Source of the DNA: Ctenosaura bakeri
Lineage: Eukaryota > Chordata > Lepidosauria > Squamata > Iguanidae
Assembly: GCA_948474755.1 (NCBI GenBank)
Contig: CAOLHI010000415.1
Span: forward strand, 62,001-126,000
DNA: 64,000 nt
Reading direction: 5' to 3'
The translations under genes were made by a program, and so were the position numbers. The notes below the pieces were generated by a model. It saw only the letters and a program-made list of their open reading frames with translations. It had not been told where the DNA came from and searched no databases. This document shows positions 47,601 through 60,345 of this stretch, one piece after another. Every line of letters begins with the position of its first letter. Positions within the stretch are counted from its first letter, which is position 1.

Positions 47601-49242
47601 TAACTGCTGTTATTAATTATTAAATTAAAACATCCAGACAAACATGTAGAAGATTAAACGAGCTAAATTTATTGTACGACAAATACAATAACCATCTAGA
47701 TTTATGCCAGTTCTAGTTAATCATGTTAGTTATCTAGTCAATTATGTTAAAAATGTATTTAAGCTTACGTTAGTCTATTTTCAAATCTTCTCCTCGTTGG
47801 TATTATTCATATTCCTAAATATACTCTAAAGGGAGGTGGAGAGCCAGAAAGGAGAGTAGCTGTGCACATACAGACATACTTAGAGTAGATATGCATGTAC
47901 AGGCATAGACTTTATTGGAGATATAATGATGGAGAACCAATTAGCACCTTGGACATAAATAAAAAAACACCCGCTGAGAATTAGGGACACTTCCTGGCAA
48001 GATAACCAGCAGGAGTAAAAGAAAGAGGGAAAGCAGGGGAGAGGGGAAGAGAGAGGTTGAGAGAGAGAGAGAGTCAGCAAGTGGTTTAGAAGCTCATATA
48101 AAAACAGGCCATTTTCATCTTCCCTCTGAAAATCCGATTAGGTGGTAAGAGGGCTGATACCAAGGGGACAGTAAAGCTTTGCCACTTTCTCCTTCCTGGC
48201 TCTCCACCTCCCTTGCCAAAGCAAGTATTGGTCTACTGATTTGTCAAATGGGCTATCGGTTTTATAAATATAGATGTTACGTACGGGGCAAATTACCAGG
48301 GCAGAGAGAGGAGAGATAGCATTCCAGAACTCCTTCCATCCCAGCAAAGTGGGAGGTCTAGTCTTAATTGCAAGCTAAATGAAAAATACTGCCTTTGTGG
48401 TGGTTTTTTTTTAAATAAATAAATAAATGGTCCATTTGCTAAATGCCCTGAACATCTGGAGGAAGCAACCATTCCAAAAAGGCATTACTGTCCTGAGCAG
48501 TGAAGGGAGAGCTTAGGTCAGGCACATGTAACTAGCTTAAAGAGATAAAGGAAGCTGGGATGTTTTAAAAGGCTGACAAATGAAACCAGTGGGAGGGGAA
48601 ATCTTTTGAGGTTTCCCCTTTTATTTATTTATTTTTATAAAATGGTTACGGTGATTGTCAAAAAAAGAATCTTACCGGGTCCAAGAGGTTTATCGCTCTT
48701 GGTCAAGTCAGAGTCTGACTAAATTCTGAGATGCCTTTCTAAGGTGGGCTCAACACCTCAAAATGACAGTTTGACCCAAATGGGTGAGGACTTCCCCAGA
48801 TGTATCATTTAGTGAATCTCTCACCAGATTTGGGGTGGATTAAACGGAGGAAGGATCACAGCCTGTTATATGAATCAGCTGATGACCTGGCATGACACAG
48901 CAAAGATATTTTCCAGCCCTTGACCCGTCCTTTCAGGCCACAAAACCTGAAGAAATGTCATGCATGGGATCAGATATTTTCTCTGATGTCAATGAGCCCC
49001 TTTTGTTTCCTCAGCAAGGCCGGCCCTTCCATTAGGCAGAGTATGAGAACAGCCTCAGGCAGCAGATCTGGGGGGGATTGTTGTGAAAGGGCAGGAAACG
49101 TTTAGTTATTTAAGCTCCTGCTATCAACAGAGTTACTGGGTTTGTTATTAATGGTTTGTTATTTAATTTGCCATTAGGCTTGGGACCACTCTTGGGTTTT
49201 TTAAAATTTTGCCTTTTAGAAAAGCATAAGTACCAACTCTTG
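47601..49242. other. No recognisable gene
   Basis: Intergenic sequence, with GA-rich simple sequence near 48050-48075. Short frames lack known motifs. Confidence 0.4.
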
Positions 49243-49405
49243 TCTGAATCATGGAATTGTAGAGCTGGAAGGGACCTCAAGGGCCATCTAGTCCAACCCC
49301 ATTTTGCCATGCAGGAATACACCATCAAAGTACAGAGTGCCATCCAGCCTCCATTTTAAAGACCTCCAAGGAAGGAGAGAGGAGAGTCCATGCCCTCAGT
49401 TCTGG
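49243..49405 (-). mobile_element. CR1 3' fragment, antisense
   Basis: AATCATGGAATTGTAGAGCT, GGCCATCTAGTCCAACCCC, TGCCATGCAGGAATACACC and AAAGACCTCCAAGGAAGGAG are typical. Confidence 0.85.
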
Positions 49406-49573
49406 TACCCTGATAGGGAACCTCATGATGCCCACCCTGACACAGGAGGTCAAAAATATCTTCCCCGACAAGCCTTTTTCTTTTTTAAAACACACTTTTA
49501 GATGGAAGAGTAACTGGGAGTGGAGCTGGGTTGGGATGACAGGTTGGCAAGCGCTGCTTCCATTTGGCTTTTT

Positions 49574-49576
<3 letters not shown>

Positions 49577-49607
<31 letters not shown>
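49577..49607. repeat. (CA)n microsatellite
   Basis: About 15 CA units. Confidence 0.95.
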
Positions 49608-49610
<3 letters not shown>

Positions 49611-50228
49611 TATGGCTTGTTTTTCCTATTCTGTTTCCTCCTTTCATTTTCCATTTCATGCAATAATGTTCTGACCCTGGCCCAGCTACTTATTGATAGA
49701 ATTCATTGTTTGCTCTCCTTTGGTTCCCTTCCAAACTGCTTATTCTGAATGCTCTTGGGGAGCTCTCCACTATCTTCCAAGCAAAATGAGATGCACAACT
49801 GAATTCAAAGCCACCGGCTCTGGTTTGCGCTCTCTTTTGTAGAGGTGCAAACAGACTGAGCTTGGGAAAATTCCCCCCCCCCACACACTTTCTTTTTTTG
49901 GACTAAAATTCCTATCTCCCAGCCATCACGGCTGATGGAAATAAGCTGGGGACAAAGGGGGGAAATGGGAGGAGGAGAGAGAAAAGGGAACGGTTGAAAA
50001 GCACTTGAAAAGGTGGGATGACAGAGGATTAATCGGTATGGTACCTGACAAATCACGGCTGTTGATAGGTATGTTGAAGTAAGCGGAGGACCAAGGGGAG
50101 CAGGAACAAACAGCAGATAATAAAAATTTCAACCCTCATCTGCCTGTATTTCCTCTCTTCTCTCTGCCTTATGTGCAAGAAGAGAGTTTTGCTTTGTAAA
50201 AGGGGGAAATTCACAAAATTAGAAGTGG

Positions 50229-50429
50229 AGCCTTTCTGGGCAGCACCGTTATAGTGCTATTATTCCACTTTCAACTTCCTGGGGTTGAACCCTGGGGTCT
50301 GGAGTTTGGGGGGGGGTTAAGAATCCTTAGCCAGAGAGCTCTTTGGCCTCTGCAAACTACAAACCCCAGAATTCCACAGGCGGTTGAAAGTGGAATAATA
50401 GCACTAGAACAGTGTAGTGCAGAAAGGCC
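50229..50429. mobile_element. MITE copy
   Basis: GCCTTTCTGGGCAGCACCG to TAGTGCAGAAAGGCC with inner arms CAACTTCCTGGGGTTG... and AACCCCAGAATTCC. The left end is disturbed. Confidence 0.75.
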
Positions 50430-51615
50430 TATGGACTTCTATCTGCCTTTTTTTTTCTGGAGTGGGTTCTCTGCAGCTTCCAGTGAGTTCTGGAGTCCAG
50501 AAATTGGCCCAAGGGCATCCAGAGTGTGCCCAGATGTGTTGAGCAATCACTTGCAATGGACCTACAGGATTTTGTACGGTTCTCACTCACTCGCAACCCT
50601 AATTTCTGGGATTATTTTTTTCTTTCCTCTTCCTTGTGTTTTCCCTCTCCTCCTCAGTCCATGCACCTTGTTGTTGTAATCTCTCCCCGCTCTTTAATTG
50701 CAGGATTTATCTTTTCTCCATAGAAATTTGCTCTGGGTGGAGGTGCTTTGTCAAGAGAGGAGCAAAATTATAATTGCAACAAATGTACTGATTTAAAGTT
50801 GTGCGATTTACACATGCTGTCCAGGGTGTCACTGGAATTACATCAGTGCTGGAATTTGCCTGGTCAATTAAATGGAAATGTATTCATCATCACAGACCTC
50901 TCTGTTTCTCCCTTTCTCTCTTGCGTTGCCTTCCTTGGTTAACCTAGATTCATTCATGACTAAATCTGTCTGTCTGAAAAGCAAGGGCATTTATTTGGTC
51001 TAGGAGAAACATTGGGATAGAGGGAGGACAAATGAGGACTGAGAGGCAGATGATAAAAGCTAGGCTAAAGCTGTAATCTTGCACACAGAGAGGCTTCTGA
51101 AATCCTATTGAAATCAATGGCATTTAAGCCGCTTAGCTGCTTTTAGGACGGCAGCCCAAAAGAATGAATAATTTGAAGGCTTTCAATGGTTATGGAAAGC
51201 GCTTCCGTTAAACAAGAGGAGCGAGGAAATGCCTCCCGAACACTGATAAAGTAACTTTGTTCCTATTTGTCCTCTTAGTTGGTAAGTCTAACTTTGTTCC
51301 AGAACTGCATAAATTAACAAGTTACAGGTAATTGCATTACTTGGAAACTGTTGCATCTGAACTCTGATTTTCGATTGAACCTACCACCATCCCTCATTGG
51401 CCAGTCATTGACCAGATGGAAACTGTAGCCCCAATAATTTTATTTATTTTATTTTATTTCTTGAAGTTATACCCTACCTTTCTCTTGGGATGGCAGGACT
51501 TTGGAGATGGTGGGTACCCTTTGTAGCATCACCAGGGCCTGTCCCATGTGACATCACAAGGGTTTATCCCCAAGTAATAGGTTTTAGTCCTAAAATCTCA
51601 AAGCCTGGAATAGTC
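50430..51615. other. No recognisable gene
   Basis: Intergenic sequence. 51240-51360 (TTTGTTCC...AATTAACAAGTTACAGG) looks single-copy and might be conserved, which cannot be judged from one genome. The frame at 50254-50679 starts in a MITE. Confidence 0.4.
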
Positions 51616-51619
51616 TTGG

Positions 51620-51710
51620 CCTGTCATTGTTACTTGCTGTCCAATCAATTCCAACTTATGGTGACCCCAATAAATGAGGAACCTCTGAGAGCATCCATCA
51701 TCAAATGTGC
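51620..51710 (-). mobile_element. Bov-B 3' UTR-like scrap
   Basis: CCAATCAATTCCAACTTATG then GTGACCCCAATAAATGAGG resembles the reversed Bov-B 3' end seen at 7440-7490. Confidence 0.5.
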
Positions 51711-51879
51711 CTATGAAAATTTTAGAGCCCGTGCAAACAGAATTCACAAATTTTTTTACAGGACCTGGGAAAGAAAACAAAATTTTAAAATAAAGATATT
51801 TTATGTTTTCATCCGTAGTGGTACGTCAAGGCCAGGAATCGAATACAAGAGTTTCTAGGGCCTCTGAAAACCTTAATGT

Positions 51880-52275
51880 GGCTCTGCTTATTCTGCACAA
51901 AAATTTGCAGGGTTTTTTTTTGCATTCTGCGCACTCACATATACAAACACACATGTGCGAATTTTATGCAGAAGAAGTCCCAAACTGCCAATAGCCTTCA
52001 AAACTGTGCAGCTTATTTATTTATTTATATTAGAGTTTATATATAAAAACTAAAAAAAGAAAGTCATTGCTAAAATCCATCCATCCATCTATCCTTCCCC
52101 TCTAGATTGCCTCTGGGTAAATTTACTTCTTATGCATTGTGAGGATCTATCCTCTCAAAGATTGTGCAAAAACTGGGCAGCTTTTGAAAACTTCCTTGCA
52201 GTGAGAAGAACACTGCTAAAAGGACTTGCTGCTTCCTTCGAGAAGGAAATTAGTGAAGAATTGCATCCCTGGTAC
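51880..52275. repeat. Unclassified interspersed repeat, second copy
   Basis: Divergent homologue of 39830-40060, expanded by a TTTA-rich insert near 52015-52130. Confidence 0.45.
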
Positions 52276-52984
52276 AGAAAATGCAGAGCTAGATAGAATG
52301 ATAGTTTACCGTGTGTATTCAAAAGGCCTGAGCATGGTTGTCAATGATCCTTGGAGATCTCTTGTTCGTATGGTTACCATGAGTGGAAGCCGACTTGGGG
52401 TAAATAACAGCCACCAAAAAAGGACATATTTTCCTCTATTCCACTTGTGGAAGATCTGTCCATTTTGGTAAGATCCACAGTTTGTGGTAGGTGGCAGCCT
52501 TGATATTTCTGTTTCTCCCCAAACCCTCCACCACCCAAGCACATCACTGACATAAAATTTTCCATGCATTGCAGTATTTGCCATGTTCCCGCTTAGAACA
52601 AACAGGTGGGACTGATCACTTCTATTCTTACTTGATAGATGGGGGAACTGATCCTGAAGTAAGGGGCTTTTCCACACCAGTAAGCTGGATGTATATCTGG
52701 GATCAGCTGAGCCTGAGATTGCTCACCTCCGGCCGCCTCTCTGCCTGGCTGCTCCGCTTGACCGCGGCCATGACATGTGGCTCCAGGAAGTAATCTTGAT
52801 GGCAGATGTTGTCAGTCAGGTGGCAAATTGACCCTAGAGGTCAGCTGGAAGAAGTGGATGCCATGCTGAGATGAGGGAGACATAAGCCACAGCCAGGGTC
52901 AAGATAATAATAATAAAAAAAAGTCTGCTAAAGATACACATAGGGAAGAAGAAGAAAGTTTAGAAAAGTTGCTTTTGTCTTCCT
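52276..52984. other. No recognisable gene
   Basis: Frames at 52306-52677 on the minus strand show no known domain. A GC-rich patch at 52720-52780 is unexplained. Confidence 0.4.
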
Positions 52985-53065
52985 GCATGGTAAGGGGTCA
53001 GACTTGATGGCCCTTGTGGTCTCCTCCAGCTCCACACTTCTAGGTTTATGTGATTCTAAAGCCTT
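52985..53065 (+). mobile_element. CR1 3' tail, sense
   Basis: CATGGTAAGGGGTCAGACTT, then GATGGCCCTTGTGGTCTCC and a TTTATGTGATTCT end. Confidence 0.8.
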
Positions 53066-53154
53066 GCCATCCAAGGAACATTTGATAGTGATCAATAAAA
53101 AGGCTAGAATAGCTTGCCCCAACCCAACACCCTCCAGAAGCTCCCATTGTCTTA

Positions 53155-53357
53155 GGCCACTTCCGGATTACACTGTTATAGTGCTATTATTCCATTTTCA
53201 ACATCCTATGGAATCCTGAGGGTTGCAGTTTAGGGAGGGGTATTTAGAAATCTCAGCCAGAGAGCTCTTTGGCCTCAGTCAACTACAAACCCCAGAACTC
53301 CACAGTAAGTTGAAAGTGGAATCATAGCACTGTAACAGTGTGGTGCGGAAATGTCCC
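53155..53357. mobile_element. MITE copy
   Basis: TTA precedes GGCCACTTCCGGATTACACTG. The right end GTGCGGAAATGTCC is followed by CTA. The arms around GGAATCCTGAGGGTTGCAGTT are intact. Confidence 0.78.
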
Positions 53358-54011
53358 TAGTTTACTTTGGCCCAGCCCATGGAGCTGGGGACAATGGGTG
53401 TTGTAAACCAAGCGCATCTGGAGTATGTAGGGATGATGAAGCCTGGATCACAGAAAATCAGAATGCTTACAGTTTTTGTTCAAAGAGTTGAACCCAAGCA
53501 GCATGGTTGAAGGATGTGCACACACACGCCGAAGTCTTTTTGGAACCAGACAAACAAATTAGATGATTTGTAAGCTCCTCCTTTAACCCCAGACTTCTGT
53601 TCACCCAGCTCCCTGCGATAAGATATCACCGATATACTGTACACGCACATACATATATTAAGGTTCTGCAGTTCATTGGGGAAAAAAATAGGTCAAAAAT
53701 CAAATGAGACTCTCAAAGAGAAATGAGTCATCTAACTTCAATGGAATATTTATGACAACTTCAATTCTTCATCAGAAGCCCGGATCCAAAGCTCCGTTGC
53801 AGAAAATAACACACGTAGCTTCTAAACTAATCATTAGGGAGCGTCAAGTCGGGAAAGACAAAAATCCTTTGATGAGGCTGGCAAGCTGTTTTGGCTGTTT
53901 TGGCAGCACTTGTAGCTAGAGGAACGGCTAAGGCTGGAGGCAAGGGCCAGGAGCGGGCCCGTGGTGGGCGCTGGGCCAGGGCCAGGGATCTGGGCAGTGG
54001 GGTGGGTCTTA
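53358..54011. other. No recognisable gene
   Basis: Intergenic sequence. A GC-rich patch with GGCCAGG/GGGCC repeats at 53930-54000 precedes the next MITE. Confidence 0.4.
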
Positions 54012-54134
54012 GGCCATTTCTACACAAGGCTGTTATAGGCCTCAAAGGCCCCTCCCTAAACTGCAAACCCCAGGATTCCATAGGATATTGAAAGTGGAAT
54101 AATACCACTATAACAGTCTCATGCGGAAATGGCC
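54012..54134. mobile_element. MITE with TTA target duplication
   Basis: GGCCATTTCTACACAAGGC to CTCATGCGGAAATGGCC. TTA occurs at 54009-54011 and 54135-54137. The left inner arm is deleted, leaving 123 bp. Confidence 0.85.
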
Positions 54135-54288
54135 TTAATCAGATCTTTCAAAGAGCTATCCAAAGCCTTGAACCCTATTCCCCAAACAGGTGCAACAAAC
54201 TGGAGAACTCCTCCCAAAGTCAGACTAGAATCCAGAGTGAATTAATTGCTTCACTGGTGGATGAAAACTGCTGCTACTTTCAGCCAAA

Positions 54289-54600
54289 CTTCCAAGCACT
54301 GGCTGAACCTTTTCATTTTCAGTCAGAAGCCAAAAATGGTGCACAATCATGCATTGCTCCCGGACCCCACGCGCACTTACCTGGCGTGCAGAGCCTCTAG
54401 AGACACGCCGGTCGTGCTTCCTGCCCCAGCGCAGCCTGGGAAACGCCCAAGCTGCATTGCAGAAGGAAGAGGCGGGGCTCTTGTGCAAGCAGGCAGCTCA
54501 TGTGGAGCCAAAGGACCCCCGGACGCGAGAGCCTCTCACCAGAGGCTGCTTGCGCGATCCCCGCACCCCAGCACTAGAAGACGGTAAAGTGCGGAAAGGG
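54289..54600 (-). mobile_element. Second TIR element family, copy 2
   Basis: The reverse complement of 31322-31690 in outline. It shares AAGCCAAAAATGGTGCAC, GGAAGAGGCGGGGCTCT, GCGAGAGCCTCTCACC, CAGAGGCTGCTTG and CGATCCCCGCACCCCAGC, and ends GTGCGGAAAGGGA. The left end is eroded. A donor-like AGGTAAGTG lies on the minus strand at 54374-54382. Confidence 0.75.
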
Positions 54601-54689
54601 ACACAGACAAGGACCTCCCCAACAGCCAAGACCCAGAGACATGAACAGGACAATACTTACTGCAGCCCAGCATAGAGAAGAAAGGGAGA

Positions 54690-55070
54690 GCCCAGGAGGC
54701 TCAGGGCACTTATATAGGGAAGGCTTATTAATCAGGCAAAAAACTGGGGAGAGGCTGCTGGCCAATAAATTCCAAGGATGGGCTAGGGAGAAGTTTGTTG
54801 CAGATAGCTGTCATTTCTGGTGAAAGCAACATGTTTTCCTTTTGGTCCTTGGCTTGTGTTCTTGGAAAACCTTGACCCTTGTTTTGTGAGCTGACTATGC
54901 TGCTGGATGCTCCCTTGCACTGACTCTCTGAATTTATTGCTGACCTGGGCTGCTGAAGCAGGAATAGTAATTGGCTGATAAATTTCTGTAAACCTTGACT
55001 GGGGCTGCTGCTATAGACTTTGCTTAAGGACTGGCAACTGTGACTGGCTTTCTAAATAAGACACTCTGCC
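54690..55070 (+). mobile_element. Retroelement-like leader, second copy
   Basis: TTATATAGGG (about 54711), GCTTATTAATCAGGC, GTGTTCTTGGAAAACCTTGA and repeated GACTGG/CTGCTG words parallel 30030-30250. The class is not resolved. Confidence 0.35.
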
Positions 55071-57009
55071 TCCTCCTTGTTTCACTTATACTCTACTGTT
55101 TCCACAGAAGTGGGACTGGGATTCAAGGCAGTATACAGAAATATACTCCTACAGACATTGCTAACAGATCAGCTACAATTGCTACTGTTTTTGCCACTGG
55201 AGAGGACAGCAAAAAAAGGAGCAGGGAAGACACACATCCAGCTTAGAGCTCCCATCCCCAGATAAACTTTGGGGGAATTTCTCATCTCTTGGGGACAAAT
55301 TGGCTGAAACAACCTTTCTGCTCTCTCTGTTTCTTTCTCTGCCCACAAATAGGATGGAGGCACATATGAACATATTGTATAAATGGGCAGTATTCCTGAA
55401 GGAACTGTAAGGACAAGAAGGATTGATTGCACCAGGTTTTAGTCTGAACTTTAAAGGAACGACCCAAAGTGCTGCAACTTATCTGCAAAATAAGTTCTTT
55501 GTATTGGATACCTCTTTTAAATTTCCACCTAAAACCTGCAGCAGATTGACTGTCCCACCAACATAGGAGCTACCAGCCTCTACCATCTTGACTCTTATCA
55601 ATTGATTTCCTCTTTTTCAGGGTGTGGCTGAGACTGATTTGAAACGGACTACTCAGTTCATCTTTTCCTCCTTGCTTTACATCTTGAGCAAAGTGGGTTA
55701 TTCATCATGCCAGAGATATGAGGAGCAGTCAGACTGGTTGAAGTCTGAAGCTGCTGAGATGACCTGAATTATTTAGGAAAGTAGGAGCGATACAGCTATG
55801 AATAAAACGGCAGAGTGAAAAGACAGAGGGAGCGAAGCAACGCAGAAGCTGGAATGTCAAGTTAAAGTTGAGGCTTTGTGGCAAGGAATTGTATTAAGCT
55901 TGGAAGAAGGATCACAATGGGAGTGGATGATCTTGATGTCCTTTCACTTGGGATGCTTGAAATTAATTTGAACAGGGAACCAAGGGTCATAACAATGGGA
56001 ATTTGAAGATCTCCTTCTGACCTCATGTTCTGAACCTTCATAGATTCATTCTATTTCTGCAGGCTCTTTCCAGAAATCAGGAGTTTAGGTGAGGGGAGGT
56101 GTAAATCTTCATAAATCTCATTCTTGCAGACAAGAACAAAAACTTTTACCATTTGTTTCACTGAGAGAGATTATCTTCAAAAATTATAGTTTTCAAAAAC
56201 TATTTCCACTTAAGGATTTATTCCATTCAAATAAAAATGCAAGTGAATTTTTGCATAAAAGGTAGCATTTCCTGCTAAGAAATTTGTGCATTTGCCCAGA
56301 AATGTTATCTTCTGTGCAAGAAACTTGCTTTCTCCATAGAAAATACATTTTTATGCAAATAGCAGAACATAGTGGGATTTTTCTATAAAAATCTCATACA
56401 TCTCAGATTCTCCTCCACAGAGCTTCCTTAAGCAACCCCTTTCTGACCATATTTTTGAATAGTTTTTCCATCCCTAAATAATTGTGAGCCTAAATATGCT
56501 TCCCAACCTTCCTTAACAAGGTTCACTCAGAGGTTTTCAGAGATTTACTTCAAAGTAGACAGACTCATATACGGACCATTAAGATAACTAGTTACAGATA
56601 ATGAATATCTTGTGGGTAATCCCTTTTTGCAATAGCTAAAGCATAACCAAAATGGAGAGTGTCCTCAAGAAATCAGAAGAAGGCTAAGACTTGGAAAAGC
56701 AGCCATGAAGGAACTAGATAAGATGCTCAAGTGTACAGATACATCATCAGACACCAAAGTAATTTGGACCATAGTATTTCTAAGTATTGGTGTGAAAACA
56801 CAATGGTGAAGAGACGGAAAGGAAGAAAATCTACTCATTTGAACAGTGGGGCAAGAGGAGAACTTATGGACAGCTAAAAGTCAAATGAATGGGTCTTAGA
56901 GCAAATCAAGCCTGAACTTTCATTTTAAGTGAAGATGACTCAACTGATTCAGTTTTAGTGTCAACTGATGGTAAGAGCAATTTGATAGTGAAATACGCTG
57001 CTGCCTTGA
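55071..57009. other. No recognisable gene
   Basis: AT-rich intergenic sequence. TTTTGCATAAAAGG...AAATTTGTGCATTTGCCCAG at 56250-56300 suggests an old repeat. Confidence 0.4.
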
Positions 57010-57085
57010 AGTGTGGTGAAGTCTCCTTCTTTGGAGGTTTTTAAAGAGATGCCGGATGGCCATATGTCAAGTCCCTTCTGGAGGT
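57010..57085 (+). mobile_element. CR1 3' scrap, sense
   Basis: AAGTCTCCTTCTTTGGAGGT, then TTTTAAAGAGATGCCGGATGG in total extent is a CR1 tail signature. Confidence 0.6.
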
Positions 57086-59094
57086 CTCCATGGATGATGC
57101 CATTGATCTTTCCATGGAAACATAGCCAGACCCTTTTCCAATCCTCCCTTCTGCTCTCCATCAACAATGCAATGGTTGTGAGCTAGGGGTGCTATCACAG
57201 CTAAATGGTGACCCTAGGAGAGGATTGGACATTGCAGAGGGAATGCCAACATCTACAATAACAACAAATATGCATGCAAGCATAAGGTGGACTTACACTT
57301 CCTTATGGACCTGAAGCTAGCCTGGGCATCAATCAGTTGAGCAGAGGATGCCAATCGAATAAGAAAAAAATCACATCTAACAAGTGAGGAAAACACACAT
57401 GTGCCTGCATGTGCATGCACACACATTGCAGGTAAACCTTCACTTTTTGATTCTTCCCCTTCACTCTGAGGACCAGAGAAGAAAATCCGGGCCCTGTAAT
57501 CAGGGAACCCAACCCATGCAGAAGACATGGCAGTAATCTGTTTTACCAAGCCATGGAAATCATGGTACCCAAGTTATGTTTGTCTAGGAAGAGAAAAACT
57601 AGTATATGAGCCCTAGTGATTCAGAGATGCTTTGGACAGGAGTGGCCAATGGCAGACAATGTGAACGGTTGCACCCACCCCATGTCCTGCTTTGTGAACT
57701 TCCACATACCTTCCAACCATCCTGAACTGCCAGAACAGTCCTGGTTAATCCTCTACCCTTCTGCATTTTCAGCTGCTTTTAAAATGTCCCAGTTTCTCTT
57801 TTCACCTCCCCATTTCCTTTTTTGTCCTGTGCTTAATTCAGTCACTGCAAAACAATCCCCTTTTTCAAAACTGGAAGTAAAATAAGGTTCTTCAGAGCCC
57901 CTAAAAATGCATCCCCCTCCCCACCAATAGTGCTAAAATGCCTCCTGAGAGGCTTCTGGGAGCATGTCTGCCAATTTTAGACCAATATCTCTCCTTTTTT
58001 GCAGTGGAGGGCAGCTCCGGGCAGACATGGCAGGTCCTATGTGGTCCCAGGCTACATTTTGCCCACCCCTGGTTTTCAGATCCTAGGGGCCAATTTGCCT
58101 TTCAAAGAAAAAGTTAAATCTAAAAAACCCAAATTTTCAGCCTTGCAAATAGGTATCACTGATATAAACAGGATGTTTGATGCATTTGTAGCAAAAAATG
58201 TAGGTTAATTGGATGCATGGCAGAACACTCCAAGCTAGGGATGGGGGTGAAATTTCATTTAGTTCACAATTTAATGCAAACCTAACTAAGTCACACTTTC
58301 CAGAACTAATACACAAATTGAAAAGCAGTGATTGGTTGGTATTTCTTCTTCTCTGAATTTCACAGTAGTGCTTTCCAGATGAAACGGGTATGGATGAGGG
58401 GAAAGGGAATGTAAAAATTTGTTCTAGTTGGGCAAAACAATGTACAAAAATGTGATAAATGCTTTCAAATTATCTGATGCAACTGGGTCATGATTTCCTT
58501 CTCCATGTGCCAAGAACCAAGGCCATCTTTGTGCAATGTTATTATTGTATTGCTGTAGTTTCCTGGAAGTTGTCCACATACTCTCCAACGGTCCTACGTT
58601 GGCAAGAACAGTCTGAACAGCCCTAGTGGTTCAGGGACACTTTGGACTGGGAAGGCCTCTGTGCTCCAACTTTTTCAGCTGCTTTAAAAATGTCCCAGTT
58701 TCCCTCTCCTCCTCCCACTTTCCATCTTTGTCCTGAGCTGAATTCAGTTGCTGTAAACTGAGTCCAAAGAACAAGAGGAGTTTGCATTCAATTAGTTCAG
58801 CAGTAAGAGAGAGGAGACAAGGAGACAGGATCTTGCCCTTCCCTGTAAGCTCAGGCAAAGCAAACTGCTGAAGTCTCTCCTAGCTTTTGTGTCCTTCCTC
58901 ATTAATAACTTTTGCCATCTTGACCACATTCTGGCGTAACTTGGCCACAGATGTCCCATTTTTCATAGGTGAAATGTTGGAAATGGACCACCAACCAATG
59001 GCTCACAGACCAGTGCTAGTCTGTTGTTTGACCCTCTGTGTAGGGCTAGATTAGAGTTAAATTCTACACACAGACCCACACTGAGGACCTTTCC
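57086..59094. other. No recognisable gene
   Basis: Intergenic sequence. 57700-57860, 58580-58920 and 33030-33260 share phrases such as AAAATGTCCCAGTTTCTCT, TTCATCCTTTG/TTTGTCCTG and TCTCCTAGCTT, so an unnamed interspersed repeat is present at all three. Confidence 0.45.
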
Positions 59095-59286
59095 GCACTA
59101 GACTGTTATAGTGCTATGATTCCATTTCTTACATCCTGTGGAATTCTGGGGTTTGTAGTTTATTGAGGCCAAATTGCTCTCTGGCTGAAAATCCTAAAAG
59201 CCCCTCCCTAAACTGCCAACTCCAGGATTCCATAGAAGTTTGAAAGTGGAATCATAGCACTATAACAGGGTAGTGCAGAAAGGCCC
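59095..59286. mobile_element. MITE with TGA flanking repeat
   Basis: GGACCTTTCCGCACTAGAC to TAGTGCAGAAAGGCCC. TGA occurs at 59092-59094 and 59287-59289. Confidence 0.83.
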
Positions 59287-59989
59287 TGACTCTCTACTCA
59301 GCCTCAGCAGCTTTGCATGAAAATAAAACACCCTGTAAGAAAATACAACAACACCACAATTTGCATAATGAGGTAGGATGGCCTTAGTTGCAAGTGAGAT
59401 TAAAGTCCCTCCAGGATGCAGTATCAAAGACCACAGACATGGCAGAGATGAGGGGGAAAAATTAACAACAATAAGAGGAGAGCATTTTAAATGTATTGCT
59501 TCCATTGGAATGAAACCCTGTTTCCTCCTCCAGAAAAGCTTTTAGGGATTCAGTAGAAAGCTTGGAGAGTGCAGAGCCTCCTGTGAAGGTAGAGGTTTAT
59601 TGCTTATCATACAGTGTGTGAAATATAGGAGTCATTACTTTTGGCTCTGGAGTAGATTGGTGGTGCTGATAGGCATGGGGCATCTCTAACATTGTCCAAG
59701 CCACCACGGAAAACTGTAATTTTATCCTCCCTCCTGTTGTGCTCAGTGTTCAGAGCAAGTCCTTCCTGATTCTTTGGCAACAAGTAAGGCCAACTTTTCA
59801 TTTTCCTTCCCACCTATCATTTTTTCTTAATGGGGCTTTTGTATAGGTTTCAGGGATAACTTTATTGACATGTGCATTAGGGAAAAAACAAAACAAAAGG
59901 CCGTTGCAAGAAATGAGTTGCTACATGGAAATTCCTTGCAAGAGCTCAATTAGTAGATTAATTAAGAGGCAACCACAATGACTAAGAAG
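59287..59989. other. No recognisable gene
   Basis: Intergenic sequence without named features. Confidence 0.4.
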
Positions 59990-60345
59990 ACAGTGGCTTA
60001 GGTGCTGGGCTAGAACTCTAGGAGAGTAGGATGTGAATTCCCCATCAGTCACAGAAACACACTGCATGTCCCATATTCTCTCAGCCTCAGAGAAAGGCAA
60101 TGGCAAACTTGCTCTGAACAAATCTTGCCAAGAAAACCATGAACCAGCTTAGGGTAGTACTAAAACTCCAGAAGAGCCAAGTTTAAATCCCTGGTCACCC
60201 ATGCAAGTTCAGTGGGTGGCCTTGGACAAGTCACACTTTCTCAGCCCCAAAAGAAAGCAATGGCAACTTTCTCTGAAGAAATCTTACCAAGAAAACACAA
60301 GGATATGGTCATCATAAGTTGACCTGAAGACACACAACAAGAAGA
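59990..60345 (+). mobile_element. Two ACA-type SINEs in tandem
   Basis: A first copy ends at AATCTTGCCAAGAAAACC (about 60140). A second head follows at once and ends GACCTGAAGACACACAACAA (about 60340). Both hold CTCAGCC...AAGGCAATGGCAA-type bodies. Confidence 0.75.
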
